Assembly (NCBI GenBank): GCA_036571765.1
Contig: BROE01000025.1
Coordinates: 82,663-146,662, forward strand
Length of the DNA: 64,000 nucleotides
Direction of reading: 5' to 3'
Source: Plecoglossus altivelis
Taxonomy: Eukaryota; Chordata; Actinopteri; Osmeriformes; Plecoglossidae
The notes beneath the pieces are model-generated. The model ran no database searches. It was not told the DNA's origin and saw nothing but the letters and a program-made list of their open reading frames with translations. Of this stretch, positions 10,947-22,853 are shown piece by piece; within the stretch, counting starts at the first letter, position 1; the number at the start of each line of letters is the position of its first letter. The position numbers were made by a program, and so were the translations under genes.

Positions 10947-11684
10947 ATACAAGTGAGAGAATATAGTGATATAAAATAAGAATTGAAAGGTGTACATATG
11001 CATCATGTTTAGTAGTTCAGTGTGCCTGGGTAGATAAGCTGCTTCAGACTGTGACTGATATCCATGTTGGATGAATGAATATGACACCAAAACAGGTCCG
11101 TTTGTCAGAACTAGTTCCTTAGTTTTTCACATTTCTACCTTCAGATGTGAATCAGCTACTTTTCAGCTGCAAGACTTTACTGCCAGCCCTTCATCTCTGC
11201 CTCTGCCCCTCTCCGGGTCCAATTTAGTCATTTAGAGTGATATATTTCTTGGGTCAGTATCTATTTGTGAAGTAAGTCATTCCCTCTCTTTCTCTCTGTA
11301 ACATGTGATATTTCTCAGAGTCTCCCTATGTTTCTCTCACTGTCTCTCTCTTTATTTTCTCTCTCTTTGTCTAGCCCTCTATACCTCTCACATCTAAGTC
11401 ATCGGATAGATGCCCTCTACTGGTGAGATATGAATTGACAGTTTGCAGCTACAGTCCCATCTCTATCCCTAGAAAAAACCCTAGTCCCAGCTCCAGCTAA
11501 AGACCCAACTAGCTCCAGCCCTAACCCCAGTCCCAGCTCCAATGACGGTAGTTACCCCACCTTCAACTTTATCACAAGCCCAAACTTGAGTTCCAGCCCA
11601 GTTTTCTCCAGAAAGACTCATTGGGGTCTCTAGCCATACACAGTTTAGGACTGGCACTTCATCATATCTTTATCTGTCTGTCTT

Positions 11685-11716
<32 letters not shown>

Positions 11717-14240
11717 GTCTGCTCTATCATTATAATGACCACAGTTGTCAAGGTGACAGAATGACTCATCTGTGCTGCTTAGACATCACTACCTCAATAT
11801 CATATGAGACAGGCCTTTAAGACGTGACAGAGCAGACATGCAAACATGCTGATGCCATTTTATGCTTGAAAACATTCTTTGCTATGAGAACATGTTTTCA
11901 AACATCAGTAGAGACGCTAGCAAGGAGATGCTATTCGGGTGGAGCTTGTCATGCCATTATAGGTGAGAGATGCTGACTGTGATGCTAGCAGGGAGATGCT
12001 CATCCCTTTCTCGCAACCCTACTCTTTCTATATATGTCACCCTTCTATGCCCCCTCATCTGTCTTTCCTTCCCACCTCTTTCCACTCTCATTTCTCTCTC
12101 CTCCCCCTTCTCTCCACCCTCAACGTCTCCTCTACAAGGGCCATGGAGATAATCTGTTCCAAATGTTTCAGGAGATGCCAGGCATTTAAGGCTTCACACT
12201 AAACTGTAATAAACTCTGACCATAACCATACTCCTGACACCATACTACAACTTTATTCTTGAAGTCCAACTACAGTACAACAGCATTGGACACACTAACA
12301 CACTTTCTCAAACTCAATTGTATTAACTATATATAGCCCTTTTTACAAGCAGTGTTACTGAGAACTGTACAGTCACCCATGGGATTTCCTCTAAAGCCAC
12401 CATATCTGAGGATACCCAAAATAAAGTGATGCCAATCTGTTGAGCAGGAGTAGGACTTTGCAATCAGTTCTGTCTTGGATTGGGAACCATTGTTAACATG
12501 ACAATAAAGTAATATGGCCGTAGTTTATGGTTTAATTCAATAGTCTTACAGCAGTATTTATTACCAGTTGCACATTTTTTACATAGGTATTTGAAAGGGC
12601 AGAAAACAGTACATTACATTAGTCTAGTTAGGAGTGACCAATGTATATATACATTTTTCAGCATCATCCTAGAAGAGGAAATTTGACTTGAGTAGACTCT
12701 AATGCCATCAAAGTCCCAAGTGAGATCAGACATATTTTCCTTGTGATTGTTTTGGTCCTAAGATTAACACCTCTAATCTGAGTAGAGGAGTAGGAAATTG
12801 GCTCTCATCCATGTTTTTATCACAGAAACACATTTGTAGAGTGCCGTACTTCTCCAAAACTACTTCGCAATCTTTCTGAAAGTAAGTCCTCAGTCATCAG
12901 TGACTGTGTTTCTTCAGCTGGAGATGTACATGTGTACATGTGTGGTGTAATAATGTATGTTATCTTTAACAGATTCACAGTAAAAAGATAAATACATTTG
13001 CGTGCATGCATGCTGTGTGTGTGCATGTGTGCTATGTGCGTGTGTGGTATGTGCATGTGTGCTTGCTATGTGTGTGCATGCTGCGTGTACATTTTGATTG
13101 GTTGTGTGCTTTCCTGCATAAGGAGAAGACAGGAGTGCAGAAGAGAGCAGAGCAAAGGGGAGGAGAGCCATAATAGTAAGCCATAGTCTTTGTTACGAAG
13201 CTGTGTGGAGATGTAAGTGCTGTTATTCTGTCTGCTCTTCCAATAGCGAAGAGAGAAAGAGAGACAGACAGACAGAGGTGTGTGTGTGTTTGTTCATCTG
13301 TGTGTCTCCAGAGCAGTATTTTTGTAAACATTGGGAGAACGGTTCAGGTTGTTGGCTGGCTGCCCCTGCTTTCATTTGGAACAGAACCGACAACATCTGG
13401 AGTGTGTCAACGCTCAACGACGTGTGCGAGTGTGTGTTGGGGTCCCCTCCTCGACCCCTAAGCTGTCTGCCAGAGGATGTGGAACAGATTTGCTCTGATG
13501 AATCAAAGGTGCAGTATTAATAATGAAGTCCCTGTTCCAGCCTGCCGCTGGGATCCCAAGTTAGGGAGCGCACCGTGTTCTCTTTGGAGACGCAGACAAC
13601 TCAAACTCAACTCACACAGATGTGTTCTAACGTATAGCTTAGTATTTCTAAATATCTGATCATGAGTAGTACCATATATAATTATTTTTGATATAGGATG
13701 GAACATTTGGAAAAATATACAAAACAAACAATTTATGCAAAAATGCACAGTACACACAAATCATCATTGAATAAGCATATGTAGCACCAACTATGCACCG
13801 ATAGGGTTAGGGTAGAAATGAAAGTCACTTGAGGCTTCTACTTTTCTGTGTTCAGGACATAGCAGTTTGCTAGAAAGTTTTGTCTAATTGCTAAGGCATT
13901 ATTTGTGACTCTATCAGTCATTTCTGCTCCACATACTGACCAAAAAACCTTTCACCGAACTAGCACTACACTACTCAAACAGTTATTGAAATTTTTTTTA
14001 TTTTTGCATCAATACAATGTACCCAAACTAGGATTTAAATAAGCACACAAAATATGCTAATGCATAGTGATATTATAAATCCTTTGTTTCATTAGCTTTT
14101 TTCTGTCAGCAAGGACTTTTGCCATTATATTTGGTCATACATGTGGTACTGTAAATGTACATATGCAGGTGTTCCAAAGTGCAAAGTATGAATGTAAATT
14201 CTGAACATAATACATAATCATCTCTCTGTACAAATGAGGA
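10323..14240. other. Intergenic region, no gene recognised
   Basis: Contains a TCC/CTT-rich run (10,390-10,540), a GT tract (10,914-10,944), TCTG repeats (11,675-11,715), a short CCCAGTCCCAGCTCC-type repeat (11,452-11,600) resembling the window-edge minisatellite, and GT-rich DNA at 13,010-13,090. The ORFs here are low-complexity or lack recognisable similarity. Confidence 0.7.
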
Positions 14241-15070
14241 GAAACAGGACGTTCAGAACACTCCTGAAACAACAAAGATCTGACAGGGGAGTCTGAGAGG
14301 ACCATGTTCTCGGCCTCCGTTGTTGATGCGGCAGCCTGGAGCAGCTGTCTCAAGGTCTCTGGTGCCAGTCGCGGCGGCAATCCCCGAACCCGGTAGTGGA
14401 CACCAGAAGTAAGGGATACTGTCAAACTAAAGAAGGAGTCCTATCGAGCCTGGTTGGTTTGTGGGACTCCTGAGACAATTGATGGGTATCGGCAGGCCAA
14501 GCGTCGGATGGTCGTAGAAGCAAAAACTTGGGTCTGGGAGGAATTCAGGAAGGCCATGGAGAAGGACTATTGAAGTGAAGTGATGTATTGTCAAGTATGG
14601 TTACCCATACTCGAAATTTACCTCTGCATTTAACCCATCCAAGTGCACACACAGCAGTGAGTAGTGGGCAACCGCACGCACACACAGTGAACATACACCC
14701 AGAGCAGTGGGCAGCTATTGCTCCAGCGCACGGGAAGCAATTGGGGGTTCGGTGCCTTGCTCAAGGGCACCTCAGTCATGGTATTGAAGGCAGAGAGAGT
14801 GCTGTTTATTCACAATCCCCACCTTCAATTCCTGCCGGTGCAAGAATCGAACCAGCAACTTGAAGGTTACAAGCCCGACTCCCTAACCATTAGGCCACGA
14901 CTTCCCCGCAGACAGCCTCAAGGAAATTCTGGCAAACCGTTCGCCGACTCAGGGGGCAGAAGCAATGTTTCACCAACACCGTTTACAGTGCGGGCGGGGA
15001 GCTGTTGACCTCAACTGGGGATGTTGTTGCATGGTGGAAGGAATACTTTGAGGATCTCCTCAATCCTGCC
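14241..15070 (+). mobile_element. Non-LTR retrotransposon (LINE) pol fragment, split by a SINE
   Basis: Before the SINE the plus strand reads VKLKKESYRAWLVCGTPETI and VEAKTWVWEEFRKAMEKDY. After it, TASRKFWQTVRRLRGQKQCF then NTVYSAGGELLTSTGDVVAWW and KEYFEDLLNPA. This is the segment just upstream of the reverse transcriptase in a common fish LINE, the same family as the 34-35 kb copy. The pieces read through once the SINE is removed. No full reverse transcriptase remains, so the copy is truncated. Confidence 0.85.
14572..14907 (-). mobile_element. tRNA-derived SINE, copy 2, nested in a LINE
   Basis: Same family and orientation as copy 1, with a less expanded internal CA region and therefore probably closer to the ancestral sequence. 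It interrupts the LINE reading frame between MEKDY and TASRK, so the SINE inserted after the LINE. A clear target-site duplication was not seen. Confidence 0.9.
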
Positions 15071-17387
15071 ATTCGTGCGCTTTTTGTGTGTATGACATAT
15101 TTAGTTTTTTGACATTTTGAGTGTTTGAGTTCTACAAGAATCGTTTTCTTTTGCCAGTTCCATACAGGTTAGAGGGATATACAGGGAGATACAGGTCCAT
15201 AGGTTTTCTGATTTGGTGTAAGGTTTTATGGTTAGTATGTATGGTTGAGCAAAATTAGCCAATGGCCTAAAAGCATATACCTTAGCAATCAGAGGAAACG
15301 GTAATAATCTATGAAGGTTTATGATCTATGAAGGGGAACATAAAAACTCTTCATACACAAGTTTACCATGTAGCTCAGTGTTTTTCAACCACTGTGCCAC
15401 TGTTCCACACATACGATGGCATTACAAAAAACTCCTTCACGAGCACACTGTCCATGTGTTTGGTTGACCTGTTTTTGCAAGAAATAACTATCCACCATTT
15501 GCATGTTAACATCAGCATTTTCAAAGGTTATTTGTGAGCTGAAAAGGATTCCGATTGGGTGAGCATTTTGATAGCTATTGGTAGTATATGGTCATATTTA
15601 TAAGCCTGTTTATGTTTTTCAAATGAAACCAAACCACATCACTGCAAATGGACATTTGCAAAAGTATAACTTGCACAGCCTGGTCTCAAGCTAATCATAC
15701 CACTAAAACTTAAACTCACACACAGACAGAGAATTATAGATGCATGGACCTGGAATCATAGATGATCCTGGAATCATGGATGGATGATCAAATAGGTGGC
15801 TTGTACTGGAGGGTTTAGTAGTGGTGTTCCTTCTACTGGAGAACCTAAGAATGTAGTGTCTTTGGACACTGTCTTTTGGAATGTAAACTTGGTCTCGCAT
15901 TCTGGATGTTCCCCGAATGGATCCTTGAAAGCTGAATTTGTGTGTGCGTGTGTGTGTGTGTGAGTGTGTGTGTGTGTGTGCATGTGTTGACTGTATATCT
16001 GTCTGTGTAAAAGCACCAGTGTATGTGTATTTTTGTATGTGTCATGGCATGCAGTGTTCCCCATCTCAAAGACTTGGGTTTGGCAATATTCCAGGCAGCT
16101 GGAATCCATCATAGACCCAATTACAGTCTGTATCTCTTTGTTTCTTTCTCCTCTCCCTATTTGAGAATGAGCATTTGTGTGCATGCATGTGTGTATCTGG
16201 TGCGTATGCCTGCTTGTGTATCTTAATTGTCTTTGTTTGCAAATGTGCCAGCTACTAACAAGTTATTGCCTCCTTTCTGTCTACATACTCTACACTTTTT
16301 TCTCCTTCACTCCTTTTTACCTTTTCTCCTGCTCTTTACCCTCCTTATTCAGTCATCCACTACTCCACCTCCTTTTTATAGAGAAATGTCCAAATCTGCT
16401 ACCCACATCAGGAATCAACGCTGGAAATTAGCACATAAAGACAGAAAGGGCAAATGAAAAAGAGAGAGTCAGAGAGCAGAGTGATATGCAAACACACAAA
16501 AAGAAAGTTAACAAGTGAACCTTTGTGTTCCTTCATACATGCTCTCTCAAACCCACACACACACACACGACTGGACCTTGTTAGTGTTTCAAGGAAGTCC
16601 AGTTTATTGAATGTTGAAGAAACAGTATCCAGTCCCCCACCTCCTTCACCTCCAATCCCCTCCTATAAAAATATAAACTTTAATATCTTTCTCTCTTTGT
16701 TACTGAGTAGACCAAATGAGTCAATAGATGCAAACAAGTGAACAAAGAAATATAATCAATTTATATTTAATAAAAGATAATAAAAAAATCTAAATAGTCT
16801 CTTTATTGTACTGCATAATGGGTTTGTGACTATTTTATTTATCCCCCCTCCCCATGCACAGACACACACACATGCGCGCACACACAGATGGAGATGTGGG
16901 TGGGTGTTGGTCCAGACGCACCAAGAGAAGGAAACTCACATTCTTGCTATAGAGAGTCATCAAGTATCAGGTTTCAATAGACACTGGCAGGACCCTCAGA
17001 CACACGTATATACACACACACGGTTCAAGTTGGGACCTGCTGCTGAGTTGGGATTGAGGACTGGGAACAGCTTGTGCGGTTTCCCTTCTTTGTCCACTAG
17101 AGGTCAGTATTAAAGTAATAACCTCAGATGGCAGCGGAAGCTAAAGGAGGAGTTTCCTATGGATTGTGTGGTAATGTACGCACTCGCTAAGCATGCCTTT
17201 CAGTGTGGCAAAAATGAGAGCAAGTGCCCAATTGGGCGCCATTTACATTGAGAAATATGCTTGAGTGCCCAGGATGCCCTTTCACACAATACAAGATAGT
17301 GTTCCCTCTGGTAGAAAAAGAACAGACATTAACATGTTTTAACGAGTACCCTTCTAGTGGAGAAAATGTGATGCAGTGCCCTACAAG
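15071..17387. other. Intergenic region, no gene recognised
   Basis: AT-rich DNA with GT/CA tracts at 15,942-15,980 and 16,555-16,570 and short CA-rich DNA at 16,855-16,885. A stretch at 17,200-17,388 contains phrases such as AGTGCCCT that recur at 19,160-19,300. Confidence 0.65.
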
Positions 17388-19160
17388 GTTCAATTCAATT
17401 TATTTTTGTAATGCCCAAAATCACAACAACAGTTGCCTCGAAGGGCGACAAAGATTCCATCATTGGTCAATAAACAGAAAAGTAAGTTAAATAATGTCCA
17501 TATGATTTTAGCAAATGGACAACTGTCCCAGAACATCCCCTGTCCTTAGACCCTCCTTCTCGGTGAGGAAAAACTACAAAAAACCCTCTGGGAAAAAATA
17601 GAAACCTCGGGGAGAACCATAGTGAAGGAGAGATCCTACTCCCACAGACGGACAGGCTGTAGATGGTCCAGGACTGTCGTGCATCCATCTGCAGATGGAC
17701 TGTAGAGAAAGAACCACTCAGGAGGAAGGAGGAGCTCATCTAGATCATCTAGTGTGAGGAGAGTTCAGCTATTCAGAGAAGTGGATCTGAGTAGAGCAGC
17801 TCTTCTGTTGTAGGAAGCATTCCTCCGACAGTTGAGGAGCACTCGGGTCCACAGATCAGTTCACGAGGCAGGGCATCTGGGGTGAAGTCATCGCCAGGGC
17901 AGCATCCAGGACAGAGCTCACCTCGGGGGGAGCGAAACTTGTGAATAGCGATGAACAGACTATGGTGAACTAAGATATTAACTCATGTTGAAGGTGAAAG
18001 AGAGAAGAACCATAGGATAGCGCTCAAGCTGCCATACTTCCCCCAGCAGAGTTGCTCCTAGGGCAGTATGACCGAATACTTCATATTTTTATGTCTGTTC
18101 TTAAATAGCCTGCCCATAAGCTATTTCGAAGAGAAATGTTTTAAGCCTGGTCTTAAATATAGAGACTGTGTCGGCCTCTTTAACATGAACAGGGAGCAGA
18201 TTCCATAACACAGGAGCTTAGTAGCTAAACGCTCTACCTCCTACTGTGCTTCTAGAGACTCGAGGGACCGCCAATAGTCCAGCACTTTGAGAGCGGAGTG
18301 TTCTGTCTGGATGATATGGTACTACAGCACCTTTGAGGTAGTGTGAGGCCATGTATTTTATGGCTTTATATGTCAGGAGTAGATTTTTAAATTTGATTCT
18401 AAACTCAACAGGGAGCCAGTGAAGAGACTCTTACATGAGTGTGATGTGGTCTCTTCTTTTGGTTCCTGTTAGTAGTCTTGCTGCTGCGTTTTGAACCAAC
18501 TCAGCCTCTTCCAGCTCCTACCATCAGGTAGACGGTTCCGGAGCATCAGAGCCCGCTCTGCCAGACTGATCAACAGCTTCTTCCCCCAGGCTGTGAGAGC
18601 CCTGAACTCTCCCGGGTCTCTCTGACTCCCCAAACAAAAACTAAGACTATCGGAAAACTTGCACTAGTCACTCACCCACTGCACTATTCACTTTTCATAC
18701 ACACTGCTGTGTGTACACAAACTGCACTAAAGACTCTGTAATATATGTATCTTTATACGCTCATATTCTTCGCACATGTACAATTACTCTTTACACATGC
18801 ACATCGGTAAGTATTTGTACAGTTTGTATAGTTTGTACCTTGTTTAGTTTATGTATAGGAAAAATGTTATATTTATTTTAAATTGATAGTTGTTTGCCTG
18901 TACTGTTGTATGTCTGTGCTTCTGTAGCACCGTGGCTCTGTGAGGCACGACATTTCGTTCCACTGTATGCAGTGGATTGACAATAAAGCACAACTTGAAC
19001 TTGAACTTGAATTACGCAGATGAAAGTAGGCTGTTTTGCAGGCTTGGTTTATATGTGCTGTAAATGATAGTTCTTGGTCTAATAAGACGCCAAGGTTTCT
19101 TACAGTAGAACTGGAGGCTACACTGATAGTGTCCAGTGACACCATCTGGTTGGATGAAGA
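17388..19160 (-). mobile_element. Decayed L2-like LINE (reverse-transcriptase C-terminus), interrupted by another element
   Basis: On the minus strand 19,014-19,145 reads SSSTVRNLGVLLDQELSF...INQACKTAYFHLRN. After a 505-bp interruption, the sequence below 18,508 reads ELVQNAAARLLTGTKRRDHI and SLHWLPVEFRIKFKNLLLTY with several stops. Both are the familiar C-terminal part of fish L2-type ORF2. About 70 residues between HLRN and VQNAA are missing. The lower end (TTCAATTCAATTTATTTTTG at ~17,390) is the typical edge of this dispersed repeat. Non-functional. Confidence 0.85.
18509..19013 (+). mobile_element. Second retroelement nested in the L2 copy (3' end with ACTTGA tail)
   Basis: Begins AGCTCCTACCATCAGGTAGA. 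It contains CGGAGCATCAGAGCCCGCTC and TTTCGTTCCACTGTATG, and ends AATAAAGCACAACTTGAACT followed by more TTGAACT repeats. It lies exactly between the two L2 protein segments on the opposite strand. The terminal ~215 bp recurs at 23,622-23,836. Its class is uncertain: a non-LTR 3' end or a SINE using one. Confidence 0.8.
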
Positions 19161-19299
19161 GTCTCGAGGTCCTTAAAGGGCGACTGTTCCCGTGCCATTC
19201 CTTCCAATGGAAAAAGGTGCCCTTTTTGCTGCCTCTGCATGACAGTGTCCAAAATAATGCCCTTTCTAGAAGAGAAAATGAGATGCTGCGCCCTACAGT

Positions 19300-22200
19300 C
19301 TCCCCTACCATGTGTCCATGAGGTGATGGTTTCCCAAAGTGAGGCCAACTTTAGAATGCCTCTACATACTTTGATATGATTTAGAATTTCTCTCTAAAGC
19401 CTTGCATACATTCAAAACACATTGTATCGACCCCTAAAAAAATAAACATTGCAAAGGGTTGATGAGTTATATTTATATCTGCCCAGTTTTTTTCTCCAGT
19501 TCATGTAACCTTTCGGTTATATGTTATATGTATTTGACTATCATGACTGCTCTACCTGTCCCCCTTCTCCCTTCTGGGTGTGTCTGTGCTTATCTTTCCG
19601 GTCCCACATGAGGATTAGAGCTTATTGTCCACTCTTCAGTCAGTACTAAGCACACACATTTGTTACCTATCCTTCCTTACCTGCACAGTTAATTTACCCT
19701 GGCATCCCACAGACTCATTGCCAGTTTAACGTTGCTGGTTTGATATGAGTTGGTATTAGTTGGTTGCTTTCAAGTTTACTAATCAACCTCTGTCCCTGTG
19801 TACCACAGACATCATCGGCTACCTAATCCATCAACATCATCATCACCTTCATTATCATCATCATCGTTTTGGTATATTAAATAGTTAATCAAAAGTTGTA
19901 CATTTTAGTGCACTGATCTTGTGTGCATAGAAGTATGTGCTAAGTATTAAAATACTTGAAATAAGTGTGCTCATGAATACTTTTCCCATTGAGTAATTAT
20001 TAAGGGCCTAGCAGTGAAGCGGGTATAATGTTGAAGTTTCACGTTGACTACTTGAGCACTGTAGCACCACCAAGGGGTCAAAGCTGGCTGTATTTTTACA
20101 ACCATAACTGTGAGACCAATTTTCAAAAGTAGGTATCATCTGAAGTGAGGTTTTATTGGATTCCTTAGATGTAGACAGTTCTATAGGAATCAATCACATC
20201 ATTTTTGTCATGAAGGCTCTTTTGCCATATTGAAATTTCTGAAAACCAACCCTACTTTTTCTAATTCCTCCACAAGCAATGCCCTGATTCGTATGAAAGT
20301 CATTAGATCTTCTTCAGACTATGCCATAAATAGGTTATTAAAATGTTACTGATTAGTCAAACCGTTTATGTATAATATGCAAACAATTTTGACAAAGAGT
20401 GCGCCAAAGCGGACGTGAGGCCATAAATCTGCATTGGTTTAACTTACAGAGATGAAGCTTTGGAAATTCCATCACAAGCATGATTTGAGGGTAGTAGCAC
20501 AGTGCCACCTAATCGTAAGGCAATATGACTAAATATTGGTTTTGATCATCTTCTGAACAATTTTGTCATAAATCACAAGAATGGTCTCTGACAAAAGACA
20601 AAAGATATTACATGGTATTGTGTCTACCCTTTTGGGTGTTGGCCATCTGGAATTTTCATACAAAACCGTTGAACAGTTTTGAGCTCCCGTTCGCCATTGC
20701 TCCTATTTTAATGAAAATGTATTTAATTATCAGAATACAGGATGCAATGTGGTAAAGGACTCAAACATGGCTAGTTTCTTCCACTTCCAGAGAAATCAAA
20801 CTAGTATACTTAGTTACAGTGTGAGCACTCATCACAGTACCTTAAATCCTTTAAGTCGATTCACTCTTGAGAAGTCAAAGTGTTGTGTGTCCCTAACCGT
20901 ACATTCCAGAACTAAGGAATGGTATTGTTGGATGGAGGGGATTCTGATACAAACTAAAAGGGGTTTGCTTGATGGAAACTTTATTTTAGCTAAACAAAAA
21001 CATTACAGACAATAAGGTGGAGGTTAAAATAACAAAATAGAAATTCTGCAAGGGTGTAGGACATCACTAAAACAGCTTGTTTGATAGGGCTGGGTTAAAA
21101 AACACACCTAAAAACAGTAAAACAAAGTACATGCAGTGTTGTATTTCCTTATTTATATGTCCCCAAAACTTTGTTACACTGACTTTCATCACCTGGATGC
21201 ATGCTAATACAGCGGTATTATTTATTTCACCATAATAAAGTAATTTTTGTCTCAATATGACATAATGTTAGAAAAACAATGTCTATGAATTCTATTGATT
21301 TATTATTTAGCCAAGAGAATTCTGAATCCCAAACTATGAAGCACTTCACTGTAGACCAAAGTATTACCATTTCATAGGCCATAATAGGCAGACTTCACCC
21401 CTTTAGATCTTGAAATGGGCTTTATTGCCATATCTTACATTCAAAATGTGGGCTCTTGTTTCAGGTCTCCACACCGATGGCGCCTTCAGGCACCTCCAGC
21501 TCTGTCACATCACTAAGATCAGTAAGTGATGTTGTGTTATATAAATGTATTATTTAGAGTTTGCTACCCTGAGTGAAATGAGTAATGTAGAAAAGGAAAT
21601 TAATCCAGAGAATAAAAGAGGTTACACATGACATAGTGAAGATTGTTCTGGATCAGTTATTACATGTAGGCCTACTTAGCTTCACTGAATGTTTAAAAAG
21701 GTGACAGCAAAATCAAGCAGGATTATCAGACATGCAACATTTTACAAACGGTGCCCCATAATTGTGTGGATGGTTAACTAACCAGCTTTAACAAACCACT
21801 GTATATAACTATTATATACTGTATATAAATAGTATGCGTAATCCTCCCACATCCCAGTTCTTCCCTCTGTCTCCAAAATGTGTATAGGCTTACGCACAGG
21901 TCAGAGTTTGCATGGGGCACCGCACATTCTCCCGTCAAGTTTGTCTTTTGTAAATCATAACCTTTGCAGTGGCGTCCTACAATACACTATAGAAGTTTTT
22001 ATTATTTTGAAATCTTACTGAGGATGGTCCTCTTCAGTACAAGTTAGCTTTTTGTTGCATGAACTAGCACTTTGTACATCTGGGTCGTACAACTGGAGTA
22101 AATGTTGTGTTGATCTTTTCATTGCAAGTTTTCCTTTTTTCTTGGTAAAGTTCAACAGTAAAACTATTAATAGGTAGTAGTAAACAGTTGGGGGTGGCTG

Positions 22201-22621
22201 CAAGAACTTCACAATTTCCCAACAAAATTGTACCCTCTGTAGTTAATCTTGTAGCACGTCTAACCCTTGTGCTGTTGTCATTTGAACCCTTCCGGTCATG
22301 TACTTAAACCGTGCAACTGTTCAACCACCAAAACCATTTGGCCACCCAACAAAAAAAAAGAAGAAAAAAAAGTTTAAAAAAAGAAAATGAGCTGCCTCTT
22401 AAAATGGGCTTAGCTTGGCACTTCTAGTGTTAAAGACAAGCATTCTTCCACCACACCATAGATACACACATGTAGACTACACACACACACACACACACAC
22501 TCACATGCACAAATACACATATAGAGTTTATTATCTCTACAGCTCAAACTGTACATAATTCCAAATTCTCATGTAAAATTTAAGATATACCAACACACAC
22601 ACCTCGTAGAACATTAGCAGC
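19300..22621. other. Intergenic region, no gene recognised
   Basis: AT-rich, with long anonymous stretches. 19,995-20,700 has the look of an old dispersed repeat but could not be classified. A poly-A-rich patch lies at 22,348-22,390 and a CA tract at 22,480-22,502, close to the 3' end of ckmt2. Confidence 0.6.
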
Positions 22622-22627
22622 TTTATT
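22622..22627 (-). promoter_or_regulatory. Candidate ckmt2 polyadenylation signal
   Basis: The plus strand has TTTATT (AATAAA on the minus strand), ~110 bp after the ckmt2 stop codon. This spacing fits a short 3' UTR. Confidence 0.7.
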
Positions 22628-22736
22628 AAAGTGTAGAGTAGACTGTACAGTTGTGAGTCTCACAGATGCACAGCCAATTTTATCCTGAGGTACAAGTGAC
22701 TAAAGGACCAGTGCTATTCCAGATGGCCCTGCTGGC

Positions 22737-22853
22737 TCACTTCTTGAACTGGGTAATGGGGGCTGGGACTCGGATGTCCTGTCCCTTCTCCAGCTTCTTC
22801 TCACACTCGATTAGGTAGTTTACGCCATCAATCAACATCTGCACCAGCTCCAC
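22737..22853 (-). CDS. ckmt2: ckmt2 exon 9 (stop)
   Basis: 117 bp, 38 codons plus TGA. VELVQMLIDGVNYLIECEKK then LEKGQDIRVPAPITQFKK. The basic C-terminal tail fits the cardiolipin-binding end of mitochondrial creatine kinases. Confidence 0.95.
   Translation of the reverse strand: MELVQMLIDGVNYLIECEKKLEKGQDIRVPAPITQFKK

Noticed and set aside
13203..13520. 105-codon plus-strand ORF
   Set aside because: No recognisable similarity, no splice context tying it to a neighbour, and partly GT/GA-rich.
20749..21015. 88-codon plus-strand ORF
   Set aside because: No recognisable similarity, in AT-rich anonymous DNA.
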